Below, one piece after another: positions 1 to 6,311 of a stretch of 9,096 nt of DNA (position 1 is its first letter; each line of letters begins with the position of its first letter). The position numbers and the translations under genes are program-made. The stretch comes from Anaerolineales bacterium UBA3940 (GTDB taxonomy: Bacteria; Chloroflexota; Anaerolineae; Aggregatilineales; UBA3940). The stretch lies in the NCBI GenBank assembly GCA_002385675.1, contig DGDY01000236.1, forward strand, positions 4,838 to 13,933, in the 5' to 3' direction. Below the pieces are notes generated by a model that did no database searches, had not been told where the DNA came from, and saw only the letters and a program-made list of their open reading frames with translations.

Positions 1-11
1 CACTTCCCCCT

Positions 12-64
12 AACAGGGGGCAGTTTATACGCGTCTTAATCCTATCAGGCAGTTTGCCCCTGTT
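12..64. repeat. Inverted and direct repeat pair in the left intergenic stretch
   Basis: The arm AACAGGGGGCA (12-22) is answered by TGCCCCTGTT (55-64), a match with one bulged G, so the stretch could fold into a long hairpin. The octamer GGCAGTTT also occurs twice in direct orientation (19-26 and 48-55), and CCCCC/GGGGG (6-10, 16-20) makes a small local hairpin. No coding frame here is convincing. This may be the edge of a dispersed element or the 3' region of a gene lying left of the window; the sequence alone does not decide. Confidence 0.4.
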
Positions 65-77
65 CCCACCGGCCGGA

Positions 78-105
78 GCCGCGACGTTTAGTCGCGGCGT
101 TTTTT
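78..105 (+). terminator. Terminator-like hairpin with T-run facing right; one copy of a dispersed repeat
   Basis: An 8-bp perfect stem GCCGCGAC (78-85) / GTCGCGGC (91-98) closes a GTTTA loop and is followed by G and six T residues (100-105) on the plus strand. That is the layout of an intrinsic terminator for a transcript entering from the left and meeting the minus-strand operon, which ends at 120. Read on the minus strand the hairpin has no U-run after it, so it is a poorer terminator for the operon itself. The 25 bases at 75-99 recur exactly at 6287-6311, so this is also a member of a repeat family that happens to have a T-run next to it. Confidence 0.55.
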
Positions 106-119
106 ACCCCAACAGGCCC

Positions 120-644
120 TCACCCGGTGCTTTCCACCTCCACAAGCTGCTGGCCGCGCTCGACGGCCTGCCCCGGTTCGACGAGCAGCCGCCGCACCAC
201 CCCCGCCGCCGGTGCGGCAACGCGCATCTCCATCTTCATCGCCTCCAGCAGCAACAGCGGCTGCCCGGCCTGCACCTCGTCCCCCTCTTTGACGTAGACC
301 GCCATGACCTGCCCCGGCATCTGCGCGGTGAGGCTGCCCCCGCCCGCGCGGGCGGCGCTCGCCTGGCGAGCCGTGCCCGTCACCCGCTCGACCTCAAAGA
401 AGCACGTCTCCCGGTCCGCGAGCGCCACGTAGCGCAGTTGCATACCGGTCTGCGGGGTGCGTGCTGCCGCGGTGTAGGCGTGGACTCGCTCGCCGTCCAC
501 TACCAGGTTGAGCTGCCCCGGCTGCCCGCGCTGGAGCGTGACGGTCATCTCCCGCTCGCCGATGCGCGCCCGGTACGAGCCGTCGGGCTGGGGCTCCAGC
601 CGCACCGTGAACACCTGACCGTTGTAGCGGTAGTGAAACTCCAT
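120..644 (-). CDS. Biotin carboxyl carrier protein (BT-BCCP half of an MCC/PCC-type alpha subunit)
   Basis: A 174-residue carrier protein that holds biotin and shuttles carboxyl groups from the biotin carboxylase to the carboxyltransferase. The C-terminal ~75 residues form a biotinyl domain with the signature EAMKMEM; Lys137 is the expected biotinylation site. A glycine-rich hinge (about 100-104) joins it to an N-terminal ~90-residue beta-rich segment (RYNGQVFTVRL..., DGERVHAY...) that resembles the middle (BT) region of propionyl- and methylcrotonyl-CoA carboxylase alpha chains, not the Pro/Ala-rich leader of AccB. It follows the biotin carboxylase gene by 9 nt in the same frame, separated by one TAG. 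The ATG at 644 has G-rich sequence upstream (GGGGGAG overlapping the preceding stop, then GGGG). It is probably the last gene of the operon. The carrier assignment is firm; the substrate of the complex is inferred from the linked carboxyltransferase. Confidence 0.93.
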   Translation of the reverse strand: MEFHYRYNGQVFTVRLEPQPDGSYRARIGEREMTVTLQRGQPGQLNLVVDGERVHAYTAAARTPQTGMQLRYVALADRETCFFEVERVTGTARQASAARAGGGSLTAQMPGQVMAVYVKEGDEVQAGQPLLLLEAMKMEMRVAAPAAGVVRRLLVEPGQAVERGQQLVEVESTG

Positions 645-663
645 CGGCAGCCCCTACTCCCCC
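642..663 (-). other. Single in-frame TAG between biotin carboxylase and carrier protein
   Basis: On the minus strand the biotin carboxylase ends ...FRLGE, then TAG (656-654), then three sense codons (GLP), then the ATG (644-642) of the carrier protein, all in one reading frame. The purine-rich GGGGGAG just before the stop could serve as a ribosome binding site about 12 nt from the ATG, and GGGG after the stop is closer. The layout suits coupled termination and re-initiation. Readthrough would give one polypeptide of about 679 residues, the usual size of a fused MccA. Confidence 0.9.
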
Positions 664-2159
664 AGCCGGAACGCGTCGAGGCGCGCCCACGGGCTGTAGC
701 GGTCGGCGTCGGGCGCGGCGCCCGATGGGGCAGGCGCCGCCTCCATCTGCACCTCGCTGAGCGCCAGCGCAATCAGCGCGTGGTCGGGCAGGTCGTCCGG
801 GCAGCGCTCCGCCCACAACTCGAAGTGCTCGTCCACAAACCGCGTGCTGAACGTCCCGGCGACGAAGTCCGGGTGGCGCAGCACGTCCCGCAGGAAGGCC
901 AGGTTGGTCGTCACGCCAAGGATGACGTACTGCGCAAGCGCCCAGTCCATCTTGCGGATCGCGTCGGCGCGGCTGCCCGCAAAGGTGATGACCTTGGCGA
1001 TCATCGGGTCGTAGTGGATGGTCACCTCGTCGCCCGTCACAACGCCCGCATCCACGCGCACGCCCGGCCCGGCAGGCTCGACGGTGCGCAGCACCGGGCC
1101 AGTTGCAGGCAGGAAGCCGCTCGCCGGGTCCTCAGCATAAACGCGGCACTCAATGGCGTGCCCCCGCTGGCTCAGGTCTTCCTGTGTGAAGGGCAGCGGC
1201 TCGCCCGCCGCAATGCGGATCTGCTGCGTGACGAGGTCCACGCCGGTCACCATCTCGGTGACGGGGTGCTCAACCTGCAGGCGGGTGTTCATCTCCAGAA
1301 AGTAGAAGTCACCCGCCGGGCCGACGATGAACTCGACCGTGCCCGCATTGGCGTAGCCCACCACACGCGCAGCGGCAACCGCCGCCTCGCCCATCCGGGC
1401 GCGCAGTTCCGGCGTGACGGCGGGCGAGGGCGACTCCTCGATAATCTTCTGGTGGCGGCGCTGGATGGAGCACTCGCGCTCAAAGAGGTGGACCGTCCGG
1501 CCATGCTCGTCGGCAAGCACCTGCACCTCGATGTGACGCGCCGGCTCGATGAACTTCTCCAGAAACACGTTGGGGTCACCAAAGGCGTGAGCCGCCTCGC
1601 GCCGGGCGGAGGCCAGCGCGTCGGGCAGGTCAGCCGGGTCGCGCACAACACGGATGCCCTTGCCCCCTCCGCCGCCTGCGGCCTTGACCATCACCGGGTA
1701 GCCGATGGCGTCCGCCGCCCGCAGGAAGTCCTCGTCGGCGGCGCTCTCGCCGCCCTGGTAGCCCGGCACGACGGGCACGCCTGCCGCCTGCATCAGCGCG
1801 CGGGCCTCGGTCTTGACGCCCATGCGGCGGATCGCCTCGGCGGACGGCCCGACGAACACCAGCCCCGCCTCGCGCACAGCCCTGGCGAAGTCCGGCGCTT
1901 CCGCGAGAAAGCCGTAGCCGGGGTGGATGGCCTCACAGCCGGTGGCGCGTGCCGCCTCGATGATCCGGTCGCCGCGCAGATAGGACTCGGCGGGCGGCGC
2001 AGGGCCGATATGCACCGCCTCGTCGGCCAGGCGGACATGCAGCGCGTCGGCGTCGGCGTCCGAGTAAACCGCCACGGCGCGGATGCCCAGCTCGTGGCAG
2101 GCGTGGATCAGCCGCACGGCGATCTCGCCGCGGTTGGCAATCAGCATTTTGCGGAACAT
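654..2159 (-). CDS. accC: Biotin carboxylase subunit of acyl-CoA (probably methylcrotonyl-CoA) carboxylase
   Basis: A 501-residue ATP-grasp enzyme that carboxylates biotin on the carrier protein using ATP and bicarbonate. It opens with FRKMLIANRGEIAVRLI (N-terminal fold). The Gly-rich ATP loop AAGGGGGKG (160-168) follows Lys159. His209 and Glu211 (RHIEVQV), RRHQK ending at Lys238, Glu276, Glu289 and the EMNTRLQVEHPV block (289-300, Arg293) match the catalytic and metal-binding residues of E. coli AccC almost position for position. The C-terminal domain ends with SPWARLDAFRLGE, a tail found where fused MccA-type chains pass into their BT domain. I chose the ATG at 2159 because GAGGGGG lies just upstream and the protein aligns with the family there; a TTG at 2189 would add ten unlikely residues. 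The gene starts 35 nt after the hydrolase stop and is followed at once by the carrier gene. The function is secure. The symbol is by domain; this could equally be called the N-terminal half of mccA. Confidence 0.95.
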   Translation of the reverse strand: MFRKMLIANRGEIAVRLIHACHELGIRAVAVYSDADADALHVRLADEAVHIGPAPPAESYLRGDRIIEAARATGCEAIHPGYGFLAEAPDFARAVREAGLVFVGPSAEAIRRMGVKTEARALMQAAGVPVVPGYQGGESAADEDFLRAADAIGYPVMVKAAGGGGGKGIRVVRDPADLPDALASARREAAHAFGDPNVFLEKFIEPARHIEVQVLADEHGRTVHLFERECSIQRRHQKIIEESPSPAVTPELRARMGEAAVAAARVVGYANAGTVEFIVGPAGDFYFLEMNTRLQVEHPVTEMVTGVDLVTQQIRIAAGEPLPFTQEDLSQRGHAIECRVYAEDPASGFLPATGPVLRTVEPAGPGVRVDAGVVTGDEVTIHYDPMIAKVITFAGSRADAIRKMDWALAQYVILGVTTNLAFLRDVLRHPDFVAGTFSTRFVDEHFELWAERCPDDLPDHALIALALSEVQMEAAPAPSGAAPDADRYSPWARLDAFRLGE

Positions 2160-2194
2160 CGTCCCCCTCACAGGCGGCTGCCCCCGCAACCGGG

Positions 2195-3868
2195 TCAGCG
2201 AGTATCAAACCGGAGCGGCTCGCGCTCCGCGATGCACGAGTCATTCGGCGCGGCGGTGGGGTCATCAAGGAACTGCAGCGCTATCAGCAGCGCGCAGCCG
2301 TCGGAGCGCACGACGCCATGCCCGACCCCCTCAAACTCGTACAGATAGCTGTTCGGCAGCGTCTCGGCGGCCAGCCGCGCCCACTCCGGCGGTGTGATCG
2401 GGTCGTACTCCCCCGCGAACACCAGCGCCGGGACGTCGCTCTCCACCGGCTCGTTCTCGATGGGGTCCGCCGGGCCGACGCCCCACGCCTCGCACACGCG
2501 CAGGATCGGCGCGGCGGCGAAGGCCCCGGCAAGCTGCGGCGGTAGTTCGGCAGCCGCCTGCGCGGCGCTCTCCTCCGTCTCGAAGGCGACCTCCTCGCCG
2601 CACTGAATGGACCAGTACATACCCGGCGCGACATCAAACCCGATGACGTTCGACAGCGGCGTCATCAGCGCGGGGGCGTTGCGCTCCTGCGCGTCCTCGA
2701 TCCAGCGCGGGATGTAGGGCAGGGACTCCAGCGTGTACAGCCGCGCGAACAGCATGCTGGCAAACAACTCACCGTCGAAGCGCACGACGTACTGGCGATC
2801 CGGCCCAAACAGCGGAATGGTGAGCGGCTGTTCTTCGAGAAGGTCGTACGTCTCGAAGAAGGTCTGCTCCAGGTTGGGGTAGGCGGCGTTGCAGGCCGGG
2901 TCCCTGGCACAGTTCTCGAACACGGCGTTCAGCGCGCGCCCGGCGTTCGACGGCATCTCGCTGTACAGGTTAACCTGCGGCGGGTAGACCGAGTCAAGGA
3001 TCACGCTGCGCACGCTGTCCGGGTATTCGCGCAGAACGGTCAGCGCGAGGCGCGTGCCGTAGGAGATGCCGTAGAGGTTGACCTGCTCGTAGCCGAGCGC
3101 GCGGCGCAGGTCCTCTACATCGGCAGCATTCTCGGCGCTGTTATACGCGGCAAGGTCGATGCCCTGCCGGGCAAGCCTGTCACGGCACTCTGCGACCACC
3201 CTGGCGGCCTGCTCCCACTTCTCCTCGTCATCCAGCTCTTCTTCGGCGGACTGCCACAGGAACAGGGCGTACTCGTTGCACTCCAGTTTCGGGTCAGCGT
3301 AGGCCGTGCCGCGCTGGCTGAACATGATGTAATCCCGCTGCATACGGATAGCATTGCCGCCCGCCTGCAGGTAGAACACCGCATCGTCGAGCAGCGCCGC
3401 GCCCGGCCCGCCGCCCAGGTGGATCACCGGGTCGGGGGCGGGGTTGTCGGTCCGCGCCCTGAAAATGGCGACATGCAACCGGATTGTCCGCCCGTCCGGG
3501 TTGGCCCGGTTTTCCGGCACGATCAGGTCGCCGCACTCCACGTTGTCACGCGGCATCAGCGGGAGGCGGCAGCTAGTCGGCTCGAAGATAGGCTGGTAGG
3601 CCGGCTCAGGCTCCGGCGTGGGGGTTGGCTCGGGCGCAGTGGTCGGCTCGGCTGTGGGCGCGCTGACCTGCGCGGCAGGCGTCGCCCCGGCACTGGCACA
3701 GCCGATCAGCAGGCAGGCCAGCACGGCGAACAGCACCGCCCGCAGCCCGCCCCCCTCACCCCGTCGAACCGCATTTAGCGGTTCGCCACCCCTCTCCCAC
3801 ACCGGGGAGAGGGGAGCACGTCCGGGCGAGATGGGAGACAGCACTGCCCGCAGCCGATCAGCTCGCAT
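2195..3868 (-). CDS. Secreted lipoprotein alpha/beta hydrolase, peptidase S33 / TAP-like C-terminal type
   Basis: A 557-residue exported hydrolase resembling proline iminopeptidase and tripeptidyl-aminopeptidase family members. Residues 41-57 form a hydrophobic stretch ending in the lipobox LIGC (Cys57), followed by a Pro/Thr/Glu-rich linker (about 70-89), which suggests a membrane-anchored protein outside the cytoplasm. The fold is marked by HLGGGPGA (150-157, oxyanion region), nucleophile Ser269 in GISYGT, Asp489 in AGEYDPITPP and His517 in VGHGV. The middle carries the NCARDPACNAAYP cysteine pair typical of this group. The usual DQRGTG motif reads SQRGTA (184-189), an uncommon change. The start at 3868 overlaps the upstream gene by 11 nt; an ATG at 3877 is also possible. 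The leader is abnormally long because of a 108-bp in-frame insertion. Substrate is unknown: peptide or ester. Fold and triad are clear; specificity is not. Confidence 0.88.
   Translation of the reverse strand: MRADRLRAVLSPISPGRAPLSPVWERGGEPLNAVRRGEGGGLRAVLFAVLACLLIGCASAGATPAAQVSAPTAEPTTAPEPTPTPEPEPAYQPIFEPTSCRLPLMPRDNVECGDLIVPENRANPDGRTIRLHVAIFRARTDNPAPDPVIHLGGGPGAALLDDAVFYLQAGGNAIRMQRDYIMFSQRGTAYADPKLECNEYALFLWQSAEEELDDEEKWEQAARVVAECRDRLARQGIDLAAYNSAENAADVEDLRRALGYEQVNLYGISYGTRLALTVLREYPDSVRSVILDSVYPPQVNLYSEMPSNAGRALNAVFENCARDPACNAAYPNLEQTFFETYDLLEEQPLTIPLFGPDRQYVVRFDGELFASMLFARLYTLESLPYIPRWIEDAQERNAPALMTPLSNVIGFDVAPGMYWSIQCGEEVAFETEESAAQAAAELPPQLAGAFAAAPILRVCEAWGVGPADPIENEPVESDVPALVFAGEYDPITPPEWARLAAETLPNSYLYEFEGVGHGVVRSDGCALLIALQFLDDPTAAPNDSCIAEREPLRFDTR
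3730..3855. mobile_element. MITE-like palindromic insertion inside a signal-peptide coding region, with 18-bp direct repeats
   Basis: Two 18-bp copies, 3730-3747 and 3838-3855, differ at one base (C3737 versus T3845) and flank a 90-bp unique core (3748-3837). The core holds two perfect hairpins: CGAACCGC/GCGGTTCG (3765-3772, 3778-3785) around ATTTA, and CCCCTCTCCC/GGGAGAGGGG (3789-3798, 3805-3814) around a 6-nt loop. The repeat offset is 108 bp, or 36 codons, so the hydrolase frame stays open. Excising 108 bp joins MRADRLRAVL to FAVLACLLIGC, a normal lipoprotein signal. The direct repeats may be a target duplication, or may have formed by template slippage. There are no coding genes in it, so any mobility would need help from elsewhere. 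Confidence 0.7.
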
Positions 3869-4226
3869 TGTTCTCATACAGCTCGTCCGTGCGAGCGGCC
3901 ATGATGAAGTCGTTGATGTGCAGCCCGCCGACGGCGTGCGTCCACCACTCGACTTCAACGCGCCCCCACTCGGTGACAATCGAGGGGTGGTGGCCCACCT
4001 TCTCGGCAAGCTCGCCAACCTTGTTGGTAAAGGCCAGCGCCTCACGGAAGTCTTTGAACTCGTACGTGCGCTCGACGCGCAGGATGCCGCCGCGCGAGGT
4101 CAGCCGCCAGCCGGGCACCTGCTTGTGATACTCCAGCACCTCGGCCAGCGTCGCCGGCTGCTCGCCGTCGGCTACCGGCACGATTTTCATGTCTTTCAGT
4201 GACTTATCTTTCAGTGACTTACCCAT
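3858..4226 (-). CDS. Pterin-4a-carbinolamine dehydratase-like protein (4a-hydroxytetrahydrobiopterin dehydratase family)
   Basis: A 122-residue cytoplasmic protein. This family dehydrates the 4a-hydroxy-pterin left by aromatic amino acid hydroxylases so the cofactor can be recycled. Family marks are the PGW block (38-40), EFKDFREALAFTNKV (56-70), the pterin-site GHHP (78-81), the WWTH motif (94-97) and GGLHINDF (100-107). It is a little longer than the usual 95-110 residues because of the N-terminal KSLKDKSLKD repeat. The ATG at 4226 is chosen for its GGAGGG site 8 nt upstream; the internal ATG at 4190 would give a 110-residue protein of normal length but has only a weak AAAGA site. Its last 11 nt overlap the hydrolase start, suggesting translational coupling. 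No aromatic hydroxylase is in the window, so its role here is open; members in other bacteria are often orphaned this way. Confidence 0.88.
   Translation of the reverse strand: MGKSLKDKSLKDMKIVPVADGEQPATLAEVLEYHKQVPGWRLTSRGGILRVERTYEFKDFREALAFTNKVGELAEKVGHHPSIVTEWGRVEVEWWTHAVGGLHINDFIMAARTDELYENNAS
4191..4220 (-). repeat. 15-bp tandem duplication at the N-terminus of the pterin dehydratase gene
   Basis: Units 4191-4205 and 4206-4220 match at 14 of 15 bases (G versus A at the first position). They encode the KSLKD KSLKD doublet just after the start codon. The length is a multiple of three, so the frame is kept. It looks like replication slippage in a disordered leader, tolerated because the fold begins further on. 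Confidence 0.85.
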
Positions 4227-4233
4227 ACGGACA

Positions 4234-4239
4234 CCCTCC
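4234..4239 (-). promoter_or_regulatory. Ribosome binding site for the pterin dehydratase gene
   Basis: GGAGGG on the minus strand lies 7-8 nt before the ATG at 4226. It is the strongest Shine-Dalgarno match in the operon and the main reason to prefer this start over the internal ATG at 4190. Confidence 0.7.
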
Positions 4240-4244
4240 AGTTA

Positions 4245-4418
4245 TCAGCAGTCGCGCACAGCTACCCGTTCCGCCTGTCGCCCCTGCAGCGGGGTGATGG
4301 TCAGCAGGGTTAGAAGCTGCGCGATGAAGATCACCCTGTGAGTCTGGCTCAGATCGTAAGCACTGAGCGCTCCGTCGGCAAGGATGAAGGCTGCCCACAG
4401 CGACCGGAAGACGAGCAT
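4245..4418 (-). CDS. Possible small hydrophobic protein, 57 residues (uncertain)
   Basis: An open frame from ATG 4418 to TGA 4245 fills most of the 237-nt gap between the carboxyltransferase and the pterin dehydratase. The product has two hydrophobic stretches, around residues 7-18 (LWAAFILADGAL) and 29-41 (VIFIAQLLTLLTI), with a polar charged C-terminus (GRQAERVAVRDC), which would suit a small membrane hairpin. Third codon positions are GC-rich like the neighbouring genes, and the frame is open all the way back to the carboxyltransferase stop. Against it: the site before the ATG (GGACGGG) is weak and close, and I do not recognise the sequence. It could be an untranslated spacer that happens to be open. 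Confidence 0.3.
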   Translation of the reverse strand: MLVFRSLWAAFILADGALSAYDLSQTHRVIFIAQLLTLLTITPLQGRQAERVAVRDC

Positions 4419-4463
4419 CCCGTCCGGATGATGGTAACCCCGCCCACCCCGCCTCTGAGGATA

Positions 4464-6074
4464 TCACATGCGGAAGACGCCGTACCGCGTCTCCTCGATC
4501 GGCGCGTTGAGGCAGACCGAGAGCGCCAGCCCCAGCACGCGGCGCGTCTGCGCCGGGTCGAGGATGCCGTCATCCCACAGGCGCGCGGTTGAGTAGTAGG
4601 GGCTACCCTCGCGCTCGTACTTGTCGAGGATGGGCTGCTTGAAGGCGGCCAACTCCTCGTCCGTCATGAGCGGTTCGCCGCGCCGCGCAAGCTGGTCCTG
4701 CTTGATGGTCGCCAGCACATTCGCCGCCTGCTCGCCGCCCATCACGCTGATGCGGGCGTTGGGCCACATCCACAGGAAGCGCGGGTCGAAGGCACGCCCG
4801 GCCATGCCGTAGTTCCCCGCGCCGAAGCTGCCGCCGATCACGAGCGTCAGCTTGGGTACGCCCACGTTCGATACGGCGTTGACCATCTTTGCACCGTCTT
4901 TGGCGATGCCGCCCGCCTCATACTCGCGCCCGACCATGAAGCCGGTAATGTTCTGCAAAAACAGCAGCGGAATGCCGCGCTGGCCGCATAGCTCAATGAA
5001 GTGCGTGCCCTTCAGCGCGCTCTCGCTGAACAGCACGCCGTTGTTCGCCACAATGCCGACCGGGTAGCCCTCGATGCGGGCAAAGCCGGTGACGAGCGTC
5101 GTGCCGTAGTTGGCCTTGAACTCGCGGAACAGGCTGCCATCGACCAGCCGCGCGATGACCTCGCGCACGTCGTATACCTCGCGGAACGTCGTCGGGATGA
5201 TACCGTAAAGCTCCGCCGGGTCGTAGAGCGGTTCCTCCGGCGGGGCGAGGTCAAGCGTCACGCGCTTGGTGGTGTTTAGCGTGGCGACGATGCCACGCAC
5301 GATTTCGAGCGCGTGCTCATCGTCCTCGGCGTAGTGGTCGGCTACGCCGGAAATCCGGGTGTGCACGTCCGCGCCGCCAAGTTCTTCCGCGCTGACCTCC
5401 TCGCCCGTCGCTGCCTTCACAAGCGGCGGCCCGCCGAGAAAGATCGTGCCCGTCCCCTTGACGATCACCGTCTCGTCGCTCATGGCAGGCACATACGCAC
5501 CGCCCGCCGTGCAAGAGCCCATCACGGCGGCGATCTGCGGGATGCCGCGCGCGCTCATGATGGCCTGGTTGTAAAAGATGCGCCCGAAGTGCTCGCGGTC
5601 GGGGAAGACCTCGTCCTGCATCGGCAGGTACGCGCCGCCCGAATCGACGAGGTAGATGCAGGGCAGGCGGTTCTCCAGCGCGATCTGCTGGGCACGCAGG
5701 TGCTTCTTGACTGTCATCGGGTAATAGCTGCCGCCTTTGACCGTCGCGTCGTTGGCGATGATCATGCACTCCCGGCCAGCCACCCGCCCGATGCCGGTGA
5801 CGATGCCCGCGCCCGGCGCTTCGCCGCCGTACATGTCCCACGCGGCGAGCGGGGCGATCTCCAAAAAGGGCGAGCCGGGGTCAAGCAGGCGGTCGATGCG
5901 GTCACGCACGAACAGCTTGCCCTGTTCCTCGTGGCGCTGGCGGTACTTCTCACCACCGCCCGCGCGCACCTCGGCCAGCCGCTCGCGTAGCTCAGCGGCG
6001 AGCGCCCGGTTGTGCTCGGCGTTGCGCTTGAACTCATCGCTGCGAGGGTTGATGTTCGATTGGATCGGCTGCAT
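4464..6074 (-). CDS. mccB: Methylcrotonyl-CoA carboxylase-type carboxyltransferase (beta) subunit
   Basis: A 536-residue carboxyltransferase that moves the carboxyl group from carboxybiotin to an acyl-CoA, most likely 3-methylcrotonyl-CoA in leucine catabolism. It has the two crotonase-like halves of the family. N-terminal half: [13 protein letters not shown] (113-125), [21 protein letters not shown] (144-164), [16 protein letters not shown] (186-201). C-terminal half: [18 protein letters not shown] (346-363), QNITGFMVG (374-382), [16 protein letters not shown] (414-429) and [19 protein letters not shown] (433-451). The ending YGVFRM and the length are typical of MccB, not of PccB or AccD. 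The start at 6074 fits the family's NPRSDEF opening; its AGAGGA site is unusually close to the ATG. It is first in the leftward operon, whose biotin carboxylase and carrier genes lie three genes downstream. Geranyl-CoA or another branched acyl-CoA is the main alternative substrate. Confidence 0.92.
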   Translation of the reverse strand: MQPIQSNINPRSDEFKRNAEHNRALAAELRERLAEVRAGGGEKYRQRHEEQGKLFVRDRIDRLLDPGSPFLEIAPLAAWDMYGGEAPGAGIVTGIGRVAGRECMIIANDATVKGGSYYPMTVKKHLRAQQIALENRLPCIYLVDSGGAYLPMQDEVFPDREHFGRIFYNQAIMSARGIPQIAAVMGSCTAGGAYVPAMSDETVIVKGTGTIFLGGPPLVKAATGEEVSAEELGGADVHTRISGVADHYAEDDEHALEIVRGIVATLNTTKRVTLDLAPPEEPLYDPAELYGIIPTTFREVYDVREVIARLVDGSLFREFKANYGTTLVTGFARIEGYPVGIVANNGVLFSESALKGTHFIELCGQRGIPLLFLQNITGFMVGREYEAGGIAKDGAKMVNAVSNVGVPKLTLVIGGSFGAGNYGMAGRAFDPRFLWMWPNARISVMGGEQAANVLATIKQDQLARRGEPLMTDEELAAFKQPILDKYEREGSPYYSTARLWDDGILDPAQTRRVLGLALSVCLNAPIEETRYGVFRM

Positions 6075-6179
6075 GGTCCTCTGGCAAATCCTTGCTCAAT
6101 GCGGGTGAAGGGTCATATTGAGTGTAGCGTGAAGCGGCGCAAAAGCGGGAGCTTAGATGGTTTGACCCCACCCCCCGCC

Positions 6180-6204
6180 CCCCTCCCGGCAATGCCGGAA
6201 GGGG
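6180..6204. repeat. GC-rich imperfect hairpin
   Basis: CCCCT (6180-6184) and CCGGC (6186-6190) pair with GCCGG (6194-6198) and AGGGG (6200-6204) around an AAT loop, with one C/A mismatch. A run of C residues precedes it (6166-6183). The layout, C-rich lead then CCCCTC stem and AGGGG arm, resembles the second hairpin of the insertion at 3789-3814, so the two may belong to one dispersed family; the loops and inner stems differ. Confidence 0.6.
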
Positions 6205-6245
6205 ACGTTATCGGGTCGGGCTGCCGAAAATTACGGTATTTTGTC

Positions 6246-6272
6246 CACGAATGACACGAAGAACACGAATTG
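6246..6272. repeat. Three tandem 9-bp units (CACGAAnnn)
   Basis: The units CACGAATGA, CACGAAGAA and CACGAATTG follow one another without gaps. The last three positions vary. The block lies between two hairpin repeats in the divergent spacer. Similar CACGAA-type strings occur in intergenic DNA of varied bacteria, to my recollection; no function can be read from the sequence. Confidence 0.7.
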
Positions 6273-6286
6273 CTTCTCAGGATGCA

Positions 6287-6311
6287 GGAGCCGCGACGTT
6301 TAGTCGCGGCG
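6287..6311. repeat. Second copy of the GTTTA-loop hairpin repeat
   Basis: These 25 bases are identical to 75-99. The stem is GCCGCGAC (6290-6297) / GTCGCGGC (6303-6310) with loop GTTTA. Outside it, AGGAG (6286-6290) and CTCCT (6312-6316) could extend the pairing with a bulge. No T-run follows, unlike the left copy, so this one is unlikely to be an intrinsic terminator in either direction. It lies 144 bp before the polA start. Confidence 0.8.

Noticed and set aside
54..2348. A 764-codon open frame on the plus strand
   Set aside because: It is antisense to the well-supported biotin carboxylase and carrier genes; the translation is Arg/His/Leu/Ala-rich with no recognisable domain, as expected from a GC-rich gene read backwards.
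3730..3855. Insertion sequence with a transposase
   Set aside because: The unit is only 108 bp and encodes no protein of its own; at most it is a non-autonomous element.
3869..4045. N-terminal extension of the hydrolase frame into the pterin dehydratase gene
   Set aside because: It would overlap most of another conserved gene in a different frame, and the reconstructed signal peptide begins at the Met encoded at 3868.
4219..4467. An 82-codon minus-strand frame in the gap between mccB and the pterin dehydratase
   Set aside because: It overlaps the neighbouring start and stop, has low-complexity composition and no hydrophobic or domain pattern; the alternative frame at 4245-4418 is more protein-like.
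5313..5990. A 225-codon plus-strand frame over mccB
   Set aside because: Antisense shadow of a conserved carboxyltransferase; no motifs, biased composition.
6246..6272. Regularly spaced repeats as a CRISPR array
   Set aside because: Units are 9 bp and abut each other with no spacers; no cas genes are in view.
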